From NCBI GenBank assembly GCA_959599915.1, contig CAUGJE010000011.1, forward strand, positions 10,790 to 74,789: 64,000 nucleotides of DNA. The letters are read 5' to 3'. The stretch comes from an uncultured Collinsella sp. GTDB lineage: Bacteria > Actinomycetota > Coriobacteriia > Coriobacteriales > Coriobacteriaceae. Positions within the stretch are counted from its first letter, which is position 1; every line of letters begins with the position of its first letter. This document shows positions 56,288-64,000 of the stretch, piece by piece. Made by a program: the position numbers and the translations under genes. The notes beneath the pieces were generated by a model, which made no database searches, was not told where the DNA came from, and worked only from the letters and a program-made list of their open reading frames with translations.

Positions 56288-56995
56288 ATGCCCCAGATTG
56301 ATGATGCAGAGCTGTTTGGCAATGCCGAGGATCAGCGTGCGTACGAGGACTTTTGCGCCAATCAGGAGGCGGTCGAGAAGTTTACGCTCGACAAGCCCGC
56401 GCTTATCTGCCGTTGGCGCATGTCCAACAAAAAGGTGCCCATGCTCAACCGTCACATTCGCGCGCTGTCCGAGCGCTTGGTGCAGGGCGAGCCGCTTACC
56501 CATAACATGCTCAGCTGGGCCAAGCAGCACGTTGAGTGGTCGCTTGCCGAGGGCGATTACACCGCGCACGACGGCGTACTCATGCTGGTGATCGACATCA
56601 ACGGCAACGCTGCCATGACGGTGGGGGAGTACGAGCCGCTAGCCGATACGTCGGCCAAGGCGCTGCGTGCCCGCTCCGCCGAGGCCCGCTCCGAGGCCGA
56701 CGAGACCGGCGTGGCGCCCGAGCTACTTGCCGCCGTCAACGGCGGGAGGCTTGCCTTTGTGGCGCCGGCGGACGAGTGCCTGTGCGGCACGGCGACCCTT
56801 ATTGAGCAGCTGGCCCAGACCAAGGGCATCCCGGTCACGCGCGTGGACATTCCCGCTCAGCTCAAGGGCGCGCTGTTCCTAGTGAGCGACGAGCACGGCG
56901 TGGTCCCCGCCGACGATACCGATGCCGCCGAGTCCGACGCCGCCACGGTCGCCTTCTTCGCCGAAGGCTACGAAAAGCTCCGCGCCCGCCGCTAA
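56288..56995 (+). CDS. Conserved hypothetical protein
   Basis: 235 aa, soluble, no recognised domain. The first half (PALICRWRMSNKKVPMLNRH, SWAKQHVEWSLAEGDYTAHD) is followed by an Ala/Asp-rich second half with ECLCGTATLIEQLAQTKGIPV. The length and charge fit a cytoplasmic protein. Start 56288 (GAAAGG upstream) and start 56264 (GAGGACGG upstream) are both plausible and differ by 8 residues. Confidence 0.6.
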   Translation: MPQIDDAELFGNAEDQRAYEDFCANQEAVEKFTLDKPALICRWRMSNKKVPMLNRHIRALSERLVQGEPLTHNMLSWAKQHVEWSLAEGDYTAHDGVLMLVIDINGNAAMTVGEYEPLADTSAKALRARSAEARSEADETGVAPELLAAVNGGRLAFVAPADECLCGTATLIEQLAQTKGIPVTRVDIPAQLKGALFLVSDEHGVVPADDTDAAESDAATVAFFAEGYEKLRARR

Positions 56996-57036
56996 ATGAT
57001 TTTTCTGGGACGGGGATTATTTAATCATTTGATCCC
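56993..57036. repeat. GGGAC-containing inverted repeat
   Basis: AAATGATT faces AATCATTT and GGGGAT faces ATCCCC around CTGGGAC. It may be a sixth, diverged member of the GGGGAC family; a separate CGAACGCTTTCGTTCG hairpin lies near 57065. Confidence 0.45.
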
Positions 57037-57175
57037 CGCGCCCGCTGCGAGCGAGGGGCGATTCGAACGCTTTCGTTCGCGAACAGTTCTGTCACCTTAA
57101 TGCCGCGCGAGGCGCGCACCGGCGACTTCGCGGCAATAATGGCAGTAAGACAACCAAGAGGGGGGAACGGAATCC

Positions 57176-57847
57176 ATGGCGCTGATCTATATCGTTGAGG
57201 ACGACGAGCCCATTCGTCGCGAGCTTGCCGACATCCTTGCCCGTGCCGGTTTTGAGGTCGAGGCCTGCGAATCGTTCGAGCACGTCTCGCGCGATATTCT
57301 CGCTGCCGCGCCCGATCTGGTACTGCTCGACCTCACGCTTCCTGTCAAAGACGGCCAACACATCTGCCACGAAGTCCGTCGCGAATCCGAGGTCCCCATC
57401 ATCGTCCTCACTTCGCGCACGACCGAGATCGACGAGGTCATGGCCATGACGCTCGGCGCGGACGATTTTATTTCCAAGCCCTATAGCGCCCGCGTCCTCG
57501 TGGCGCGCATCAACGCGCTGATGCGCCGCACCACGGCGGCAGGCGAGCGTAGCACCATGGTCCACAAGGGGCTGGAACTCGACCTCGCCCGCTCCGCGGT
57601 CACCAACACGGCAACCGGAGACAGCACCGAGCTCACCAAAAACGAGCTGCGCATCCTCTCTCTGCTCCTGAGCCGCGCGGGCAAGATTGTCTCGCGCTCG
57701 GCCATCATGCAGGACCTGTGGGACTCCGATGCCTTCGTGGACGACAACACGCTCACCGTCAACATCAACCGCCTGCGCACCACGCTCGACAAGATCGGCG
57801 TCAAGGAGTATCTGACCACGCATCGCGGCCAGGGCTATTCGGTCTAG
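57176..57847 (+). CDS. OmpR-family response regulator (BceR-like)
   Basis: 223 aa. Receiver with the phospho-acceptor aspartate in LVLLDLTLPVKDG and the LTSRTTEIDEV switch; a winged helix ends YLTTHRGQGYSV. It belongs with the kinase immediately downstream (9 bp). BceR-type regulators normally control an ABC transporter for antimicrobial peptides; none is adjacent here. Confidence 0.93.
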   Translation: MALIYIVEDDEPIRRELADILARAGFEVEACESFEHVSRDILAAAPDLVLLDLTLPVKDGQHICHEVRRESEVPIIVLTSRTTEIDEVMAMTLGADDFISKPYSARVLVARINALMRRTTAAGERSTMVHKGLELDLARSAVTNTATGDSTELTKNELRILSLLLSRAGKIVSRSAIMQDLWDSDAFVDDNTLTVNINRLRTTLDKIGVKEYLTTHRGQGYSV

Positions 57848-57856
57848 GTGCCAGCT

Positions 57857-58900
57857 ATGTCGTTTGGCAAGTTCTTTAAAGATGCGCTGTTGCCCGTCGC
57901 CGTGTGGACGTGCGGCGTGCTGCTGAGCTGCTTTGTGCTGACGGTTGCCGGGGCCCCGGCATCTATCGTGGTCGTGGCGGTCGGTGTGTCCTTTATCTTT
58001 GGCATGCTCGGCATCGTGATCGAGTACGCGCGCCGCCGTCGTTTTCTGCACCAGTTGGAGCGTGCAGCCGAGGAGCTGGAAAGTCCCGCGTGGGTACAGG
58101 AGATGGTGCAATGCCCAACCTATGCCGAGGGCGAGCTCGAGTACGAGGTCCTGCGCCGGGTGGGCAAGGCTGCCTGCGACGAGGTTGCCGAAGGCCGACG
58201 TCAGACCGATGACTATCGCGACTATATCGAGAGCTGGGTCCACGAGGCCAAGCTGCCCCTGGCGGCAGCTCATCTGATTTTGGAAAACCTGGACGGCAGC
58301 GAAGGTGACCTCTCGCGCGTGGATGACCTGGGTCGCGAGCTGGCCCGCGTGGAGCGCTATATCGATCAGGCGCTGTACTATGCGCGCTCGGAAGTCGTGG
58401 AGCGCGATTACCTGATTCGCCGCTGGGATCTTAAGACCTTGGTGACGGGTGCGATTAAAGCCAACGTGCGCGAGCTCATTGCGGCGCATGTGGCTCCGGT
58501 GTGCGAGAACCTTGACTTCGAGGTCTTTACCGACGAAAAATGGCTCGAATTTATCCTGGGCCAGCTCATTCAGAACAGCATTAAATATGCGCGCGAGGAC
58601 GGCGCGAAGATCGTGTTTTCGGGCGCGTTGTTGGACGAGGGCCTGGCGAGCGAACGCATCGAGCTCACCGTTGCCGACAACGGCTGTGGCGTGAGCGCGG
58701 CCGACCTGCCGCGCGTGTTCGAGAAGGGCTTTGCCGGCGACAACGGCCGCACCACCAAGCGCGCAACGGGCATCGGCCTCTACCTGGTGGCGCGTCTGTG
58801 CTCCAAGATGGGTATCGACGTCACCGCGGCATCCGACTCCGGCGAAGGCTTCGTCGTAACATTCGCGTTTTCAACGAATAAGTTCCAATATTTCGAGTAA
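57857..58900 (+). CDS. Intramembrane-sensing histidine kinase (BceS-like)
   Basis: 347 aa. Two adjacent membrane helices (LLPVAVWTCGVLLSCFVLTV, SIVVVAVGVSFIFGMLGIVI) with almost no extracellular loop, as in BceS kinases. The phospho-His region is IESWVHEAKLPLAAAHLILE, then the N-box GQLIQNSIKYA and the ATP-site blocks VADNGCGVSA and KRATGIGLYLVARL. Such kinases usually sense through an ABC transporter, which is absent here. ATG 57857 is preferred over GTG 57848. A terminator follows. Confidence 0.88.
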   Translation: MSFGKFFKDALLPVAVWTCGVLLSCFVLTVAGAPASIVVVAVGVSFIFGMLGIVIEYARRRRFLHQLERAAEELESPAWVQEMVQCPTYAEGELEYEVLRRVGKAACDEVAEGRRQTDDYRDYIESWVHEAKLPLAAAHLILENLDGSEGDLSRVDDLGRELARVERYIDQALYYARSEVVERDYLIRRWDLKTLVTGAIKANVRELIAAHVAPVCENLDFEVFTDEKWLEFILGQLIQNSIKYAREDGAKIVFSGALLDEGLASERIELTVADNGCGVSAADLPRVFEKGFAGDNGRTTKRATGIGLYLVARLCSKMGIDVTAASDSGEGFVVTFAFSTNKFQYFE

Positions 58901-58930
58901 CGCACGCGGCAGACGTCCGCCCAAACAAAA

Positions 58931-58965
58931 CGTGCCACCCCAAACGGGGCGGCACGCCATCTTTT
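58931..58965 (+). terminator. Terminator after the BceS-like gene
   Basis: GTGCCACCCC pairs with GGGGCGGCAC around AAAC, then CATCTTTT. Confidence 0.75.
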
Positions 58966-59006
58966 ATCAGCCAACTCGCTGAAGTAAGGCTGCGAAGGCC
59001 GCAGGG

Positions 59007-59092
59007 CCGGGAGGGGTTTCCTAAGGGCATATCCCGCAGCCGCAACGCGGCGAGGACGTGCCCGTGGAAACCCCGCAGGCCCCGCGGCCGGT
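59007..59092. repeat. 86-bp nested hairpin between convergent genes
   Basis: GCCGCAGGGCC...GGGGTTTCC pairs with GGAAACCCC...GGCCCCGCGGC. Inside lies GGGCA facing TGCCC and GCCGC facing GCGGC. It separates the plus-strand kinase and the minus-strand UspA gene. Confidence 0.65.
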
Positions 59093-59102
59093 GGGAGCAA
59101 CG

Positions 59103-59540
59103 CTACTTCACAACCAAAATGTCGCAGTCCGTATTGCGCAGCAGGAACGTCGAAATTGAACCCAGCAGCGCATACTTGATCGAGGACAGGCCGCGGGCGC
59201 CGCAGAGCACCAGGTCGGGCTTAACCACGTCGAGCATCTCGTCCTTGAGCGTCTCGCGAATGCGGCCGGCGCGAATCATGACCTCGACCTCGGGAATGTC
59301 GGGATTGGCCTTGGCCTCTTCGAGCTGCTTGGCGATGGAGTTCTTAAATGCCTCCTCTAGGCCGTTGACCAGGTCGACCGGATAGGAGCCGGCGCTCTCG
59401 AGTGCCGTGGAATCGATAACGTGGCCGATAATCAGCTTGGCGCCGTTGTTCGCGGCGACCTTGATGGCGCGTGCGAGCACAAAATCCTGCTGCTCAGTAC
59501 CGTCGAGTGAAACAAATACCTTGGTGTAGCCCTCGTTCAT
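59103..59540 (-). CDS. Universal stress protein (UspA family)
   Basis: 145 aa, single Usp domain. The N-terminal beta strand VFVSLDGTEQQDFVLARAIK and the C-terminal GARGLSSIKYALLGSISTFLL match the ATP-binding-type Usp pattern G-x2-G-x9-G(S/T). Role in stress and energy limitation is inferred from the family. AAGGAGGAAACC precedes the ATG. Confidence 0.92.
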   Translation of the reverse strand: MNEGYTKVFVSLDGTEQQDFVLARAIKVAANNGAKLIIGHVIDSTALESAGSYPVDLVNGLEEAFKNSIAKQLEEAKANPDIPEVEVMIRAGRIRETLKDEMLDVVKPDLVLCGARGLSSIKYALLGSISTFLLRNTDCDILVVK

Positions 59541-59789
59541 GGTTTCCTCCTTGGTCTATCGCACGGGCGAGGGGCTCGTGCGTCGGGCGGGCGCGGGCGC
59601 GTTGGCCGCCGGACACTTTATCTTGTTGCAGTTATACCCAAGGATTTCGGTTTGACCGCTCGCAATTCTGTGAACGGGCGAGTTTTTTGGTAAGGGTAGG
59701 CGCGGTCGCACCGCCAACGGTTGATAATGGGACATCGCCCGCATCGTCCGCAGAACATCTACCGGCGGGTGTCTAACGAGGGGGTCCCT

Positions 59790-60770
59790 TTGGATATTAT
59801 CGAGCTTCTAAAATCTGCCTTCATGGGCCTGGTCGAGGGCATCACCGAATGGCTGCCCGTTTCGTCGACGGGTCACATGATCTTGGTGGACGAGTTCGTC
59901 AAGATGAACGTGAGCGAGACGTTCTGGAATATGTTCCTGGTCGTGATTCAGCTCGGCGCCATTCTGGCCGTCTGCGTGCTGTTTTTCCACGAGCTCAACC
60001 CGTTCTCGCCCAGCAAGGGCAAGGAGGGCCGTCGCGACACCTGGGTGCTGTGGGGCAAGATTGTGCTCGGTTGCATTCCTGCGGCGGCGATCGGCCTGCC
60101 GCTCAACGACTGGATGGAGGAGCATTTCTACAATGCTCCCGTCGTGGCGCTGGCGCTCATTGTGTACGGCGTGCTGTTTATCGTGATCGAGAACTGGCGC
60201 GCAAACAAGCGCGAGGAAATGACCGTTGCCGGTTCGTTTGGTTCGCGTGCTGTGGTGTCGGGTGGACGTCCCGCCGGTGCGCACTTTGCGGCGCCCGCCG
60301 CGGCTACCGCTGAGGATGAGGACGATGACGAGAACCTGGACTTTGGTTCCATCGCCACGCTCGAGGACCTCAGCTGGAAGACTGCGCTGGGTATCGGCTG
60401 CTTCCAGGTGCTTTCGCTGGTGCCTGGTACGTCTCGCTCCGGTTCTACCATCATCGGCGGCCTGCTGCTGGGCTGCACGCGCTCGGTGGCGTCTAAGTTC
60501 ACGTTCTTCCTGGCTATTCCTGTTATGTTTGGCGCAAGTGCGCTCAAGCTGGTCAAGTACTTTATTAAGGGCGGCACGTTCGGCACCAACGAGATCGCCA
60601 TCTTGGGCGTGGGCTGCATCGTGGCCTTTGTGGTGTCGCTCATTGCCATCAAGTGGCTTATGGGCTTCGTCCGCCGTCACGACTTTAAGTGCTTCGGCGT
60701 CTACCGCATCATCCTGGGCATCGTGGTGCTCGCATACTTCTTCGTTCTGGAGCCGATGCTCGGCCTCTAA
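59790..60770 (+). CDS. uppP: Undecaprenyl-diphosphatase
   Basis: 326 aa, polytopic membrane enzyme that removes a phosphate from undecaprenyl pyrophosphate to recycle the peptidoglycan lipid carrier and confers bacitracin tolerance. Catalytic motifs are VEGITEWLPVSSTGHMILVDE and SLVPGTSRSGST. The protein is longer than usual UppP (about 270-290 aa) because of an Ala/Glu/Asp-rich cytoplasmic insert of roughly 50 residues (about 145-195). TTG at 59790 is chosen because GAGGGGG lies 7 bases upstream and gives the usual start LDIIELLKSAFMGLVEG; an upstream in-frame start near 59721 would add an unlikely basic tail. Confidence 0.93.
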   Translation: MDIIELLKSAFMGLVEGITEWLPVSSTGHMILVDEFVKMNVSETFWNMFLVVIQLGAILAVCVLFFHELNPFSPSKGKEGRRDTWVLWGKIVLGCIPAAAIGLPLNDWMEEHFYNAPVVALALIVYGVLFIVIENWRANKREEMTVAGSFGSRAVVSGGRPAGAHFAAPAAATAEDEDDDENLDFGSIATLEDLSWKTALGIGCFQVLSLVPGTSRSGSTIIGGLLLGCTRSVASKFTFFLAIPVMFGASALKLVKYFIKGGTFGTNEIAILGVGCIVAFVVSLIAIKWLMGFVRRHDFKCFGVYRIILGIVVLAYFFVLEPMLGL

Positions 60771-60814
60771 CTTAGTCGACGCTGCGCGGCGGACAGAGCG
60801 ACAGCTTGTCATTC

Positions 60815-60858
60815 AAAGAGGGTGGCATGACCAAAAGGTCTATGCTGCCCTCTTTTTT
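60815..60858 (+). terminator. Terminator after uppP
   Basis: AAAGAGGGTGGCAT pairs with ATGCTGCCCTCTTTTTT around GACCAAAAGGTCT. Confidence 0.88.
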
Positions 60859-60997
60859 GGGCGATGGGGTGGGTCCGATGGTGGCGCACGGAGTCGTGGT
60901 GTGATTTGCGTCGGTGTCCGCGCGGCTCGGTATACTGGTACGGCTCAAACTATGGCGCTGCCCGCAGGCGCGCCGTCCGTCAGATGAGGAGTCGCCC

Positions 60998-63898
60998 ATG
61001 ACCCAGCCCTTGCCCTGGGAAAAGAACGCCGCGGTACCCGTGCCGCCCGCGCCGGAACCCGTGCCACTCGATGCATACACCGCCCCCGCTGCGCCGGAGC
61101 CCGAGCTCGTTCCGCTCGACATCTACGACGCTCCCGCGCCGGCACCTGCGCCCGCCAAGCCGCTTGTCGACATCGACAGCCTTAATCCCGCCCAGCGCGA
61201 GGCGGTCTTGACCACCGAGGGACCGCTGCTGGTGCTCGCCGGCGCCGGCTCGGGCAAGACCCGCGTCTTGACCTTCCGCATCGCACATATGCTCGGCGAC
61301 CTGGGTGTTAAGCCTTGGCAGGTTCTTGCCATCACGTTTACCAACAAGGCTGCGGCCGAGATGCGCGAGCGTCTGGCGGCACTCATCCCAAGCGGCACCC
61401 GTGGCATGTGGGTGTGCACCTTCCATGCCATGTGCGTGCGCATGCTGCGCGAGGACGCCGACCTGCTGGGCTACACCGGCCAGTTCACCATCTACGATGA
61501 CGATGACTCAAAGCGCATGGTGCGCGACATTATGCAGGCGCTCGGCATTGAGCAAAAGCAGTTCCCCATCAACATGATCCGCAGCAAGATCAGCTCTGCT
61601 AAAAACGCCATGATCGGGCCCGAGGACATGCTCAAGAGCGCCGATAGCCCCAACGACAAAAAGGCCGCGCAAGTCTACCTGGAGCTGGAGCGCCGCCTGC
61701 GCGCCGCCAACGCGATGGACTTCGACGACCTGCTCGTGCGCACGCTCGAGCTACTGCGCACCCGCCCCGAGGTGCTCGACAAGTACCAAGAGCGCTTCCG
61801 CTACATTAGCGTCGACGAATATCAGGACACCAACCACGTCCAGTACGAAATCGCCAACCTGCTGGCCGCCAAGTACCAAAACCTCATGGTCGTGGGCGAC
61901 GACGACCAGTCCATTTATAGCTGGCGTGGCGCCGATATCACCAACATCTTGGACTTTGAGCAGGACTTTAAAAACTGCAAGACCGTCAAGTTGGAGCAGA
62001 ACTATCGCTCCACGGGTCACATCCTGAGCGCCGCCAATGCCGTTGTTCGCCACAACTCGCAGCGCAAGGACAAGCGCCTGTTTACGGCCGAGGGCGATGG
62101 CGAGAAGATTCAGGCTTTCCAGGCAAGCGACGAGCGCGACGAAGGTCGCTGGATTGCCGGCGAGATCGAAAAGCTGCATGCCAAGGGTACGAGCTACGAC
62201 GATATCGCCGTGTTCTACCGCACCAACGCCCAGTCGCGTATCCTCGAAGATATGTTCCTGCGCGCGGGCGTGCCCTACAAGATCGTCGGCGGCACGCGAT
62301 TCTTCGACCGCGCCGAGATTCGCGACGTCATGGCCTACCTCAAGATGATCGTGAACCCGGCCGACGAGATGAGCGTCAAGCGCGTCATCAACACGCCGCG
62401 CCGCGGCATCGGCTCCACTTCGATCCAAAAGATTGAGCAGCTGGCGCGCGACAACCGTTGCTCGTTCTTCCAGGCCTGCGAGATCGCAACAGCCGAGACG
62501 GGCATGTTTAGTGCCAAGGTGCGCAACGGCCTGTCGAGTTTTGTGGCGCTGGTGCGCGAGGGCCGTTGCATGGACGGCGAGCTCAAGGATGTCGTCGAGA
62601 TGATTGTCGACAAGACGGGCCTGCTGCAGGCGTTCCGCGCCGAGGGCACCATGGAGTCCGAGAGCCGCGCCGAGAACATCCAGGAATTCCTGGGCGTCGC
62701 TGCCGAATTTGAGGAGACGCACGAGGATATCGAGGGCACGCTCGAGAGCTTGGAAGAGCTGCGTGCAGCCGGTGTTGCCGATGTGCCTGTCAGTGCCGAG
62801 CCCGAGCCCGTCGTGGTGAGTGCGCCCGCGCCCGAGCCGGGGCCGTCCGCTCCGGCATCCTCGTTTGAGGCACTTGTCGGCGCTCGTGACGCCGCGGGCT
62901 CCAATCCGCTCGATAGCCTAGCCGCCCCGGCGTTCTCGCCGCAGGATGCCTTGGCCGCCGCCATCGCGGGCAACGCCTATGCCGCACCGACGGAGCTGCC
63001 GGCGGGTGCTGTACATGCCGACGAGATCGAGCGCACCTATGGCCCGCTCACTTGCAAGGCGTTGCCGGCGCTCATGGAGTGGCTGGCCCTGCGCTCCGAC
63101 TTGGATTCCCTGGCCGGCGAGACGCATGCCATTACCATGATGACCATCCACTCCGCCAAGGGCCTGGAGTTCCCGGCGGTGTTCGTGGCCGGCATGGAGG
63201 AGGGTATCTTCCCGCACGTGCACGACTTTGGCGGCAGCGATGACCCGGGCAAGCTCGAGGAGGAGCGTCGCCTGGCCTACGTTGCCATCACGCGTGCCCG
63301 TAAGCGCCTGTTCCTGACCTATGCGGCCACGCGTCGCACCTACGGCTCGACCTCTGCCAACCCGCGCTCTCGCTTCCTCAACGAGATTCCGTTTGAGGAT
63401 ATCGAGTTTAGCGGTATCGGTTCTGCCGGTTTTGAGGGCACGGGCTGGGAGAAGCGCGGCGACCGTCACGGCACCTTTGGCTCGGGCATGGGCTCGGATA
63501 TGTATGGCGGCAAGGTGTTCGGTTCGCATACGCGCTCGACCGGCGGTTCCGGATCGCGCGGCGGATCGAGCTTCGACGATTTCTTTGGCGGCAGCAGCTA
63601 TGGGACCGAGCGCCATCGTGGGGTCTCGCCCGACGCCGGCCGTGTTGCCTCGACCTTTGGCTCGGGCGCGCCGCGAGCCAAAAAGCCGTCGTCCAAGGTG
63701 TCGCCGACGGTGGAGCGCAAGGTCGATCGCGCCAGCGCGTCGCAGGACTTTGCCGCGGGCGATACCGTGAGCCACAAGACCTTTGGCACGGGTACCGTGA
63801 TCTCGGTCGCCGGAGACATGATCGAGGTTCAATTCGAAAAAACCGGCCAGACTAAAAAGCTCATGAAAGGTTTTGCACCGATCGTCAAGCTGTCGTAA
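60998..63898 (+). CDS. pcrA: PcrA/UvrD-type ATP-dependent DNA helicase
   Basis: 966 aa, superfamily 1 3'-5' helicase for repair, rolling-circle replication and recombination control. Walker A AGAGSGKTRV, motif Ia TFTNKAAAEM, DEXX VDEYQDTNH, GDDDQSIYSWRGAD, and motifs V-VI MTIHSAKGLEFPAVFVAG and YVAITRARKRLFL. The first 60 residues are a Pro/Ala-rich leader. Two insertions are longer than in Bacillus PcrA: an Ala/Pro-rich part near 62.8-63.0 kb and a Gly/Ser-rich part near 63.5 kb. The C-terminal DTVSHKTFGTGTVISVAGD is the PcrA RNA-polymerase-binding Tudor-like motif. GGAG lies before the ATG. Confidence 0.94.
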   Translation: MTQPLPWEKNAAVPVPPAPEPVPLDAYTAPAAPEPELVPLDIYDAPAPAPAPAKPLVDIDSLNPAQREAVLTTEGPLLVLAGAGSGKTRVLTFRIAHMLGDLGVKPWQVLAITFTNKAAAEMRERLAALIPSGTRGMWVCTFHAMCVRMLREDADLLGYTGQFTIYDDDDSKRMVRDIMQALGIEQKQFPINMIRSKISSAKNAMIGPEDMLKSADSPNDKKAAQVYLELERRLRAANAMDFDDLLVRTLELLRTRPEVLDKYQERFRYISVDEYQDTNHVQYEIANLLAAKYQNLMVVGDDDQSIYSWRGADITNILDFEQDFKNCKTVKLEQNYRSTGHILSAANAVVRHNSQRKDKRLFTAEGDGEKIQAFQASDERDEGRWIAGEIEKLHAKGTSYDDIAVFYRTNAQSRILEDMFLRAGVPYKIVGGTRFFDRAEIRDVMAYLKMIVNPADEMSVKRVINTPRRGIGSTSIQKIEQLARDNRCSFFQACEIATAETGMFSAKVRNGLSSFVALVREGRCMDGELKDVVEMIVDKTGLLQAFRAEGTMESESRAENIQEFLGVAAEFEETHEDIEGTLESLEELRAAGVADVPVSAEPEPVVVSAPAPEPGPSAPASSFEALVGARDAAGSNPLDSLAAPAFSPQDALAAAIAGNAYAAPTELPAGAVHADEIERTYGPLTCKALPALMEWLALRSDLDSLAGETHAITMMTIHSAKGLEFPAVFVAGMEEGIFPHVHDFGGSDDPGKLEEERRLAYVAITRARKRLFLTYAATRRTYGSTSANPRSRFLNEIPFEDIEFSGIGSAGFEGTGWEKRGDRHGTFGSGMGSDMYGGKVFGSHTRSTGGSGSRGGSSFDDFFGGSSYGTERHRGVSPDAGRVASTFGSGAPRAKKPSSKVSPTVERKVDRASASQDFAAGDTVSHKTFGTGTVISVAGDMIEVQFEKTGQTKKLMKGFAPIVKLS

Positions 63899-63961
63899 TC
63901 CCGGCGGACCTGGGTGGGCGTATAGGGCAACATCGCCTGCTCGGGCAGTCCTGCGCAAGAC

Positions 63962-63987
63962 GGAGAGCACATTAAGTGCTCTCCTTT
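63962..63987 (+). terminator. Terminator after pcrA
   Basis: GGAGAGCAC-ATTAA-GTGCTCTCC followed by TTTG; the T-run is short. Confidence 0.7.
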
Positions 63988-64000
63988 GCGTGCGGAACTC

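Overview
The window is about 64 kb of high-GC DNA from what looks like a gut actinobacterium of class Coriobacteriia, most likely Collinsella or a close relative. I infer this from the gene families, the Ala-rich high-GC coding style and recurring intergenic palindromes; I could run no database search. Housekeeping genes at both ends enclose a long accessory and defence region.

Left core, 1-16.2 kb: the end of a histidine operon (hisF 3' end, hisI, hisE) with a divergent PHP-type histidinol phosphatase, a stand-alone LarC C-terminal domain, a YfcE-like phosphodiesterase, MazG, enolase, a DivIC/FtsB-like division protein, a Ppx/GppA phosphatase, tRNA-Leu(UAA), an orphan PTS IIB, a VOC protein and an OmpR/EnvZ-type two-component pair. 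Two DUF4143-type AAA ATPases (4730-6097 and 9903-11204) interrupt this core. Each is preceded by its own direct repeats with the same 33-bp period.

Accessory region, about 16.4-48 kb: an AbiE-type toxin-antitoxin pair, an HsdM/HsdS-like protein without a visible catalytic motif, a lone VirD4-like coupling ATPase next to a ClpP-like protease, an orphan SIR2-type effector, a complete four-gene LlaJI-like restriction system (two m5C methyltransferases, McrB-like motor, McrC-like nuclease), a remnant of another McrC C-terminus, a phage tail remnant, a zinc-finger protein, and a two-gene unit of a 1310-aa DinG/XPD-like helicase with a C-terminal nuclease-like motif plus a 631-aa protein that may be Argonaute/PIWI-like. 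The last unit is the best candidate for an under-described defence system. It is followed by a sortase-anchored CAP-domain surface protein split by one in-frame amber codon.

Right core, 48-64 kb: two metallophosphoesterases, GluQ-RS, a DUF2207 membrane protein, a GNAT acetyltransferase, PurH, a conserved hypothetical, a BceRS-like two-component pair without a transporter, UspA, UppP and a PcrA/UvrD helicase.

The gaps between genes are rich in palindromes: two 112/113-bp copies (393-505, 56027-56138), two 182-bp copies (13352-13533, 16386-16567), two 67-bp copies (9762-9828, 11346-11412), a 138-bp MITE-like element, several REP-like GGGGAC elements and one perfect 36-bp palindrome. In the 182-bp and 67-bp families some arm segments differ between copies but stay complementary within each copy.
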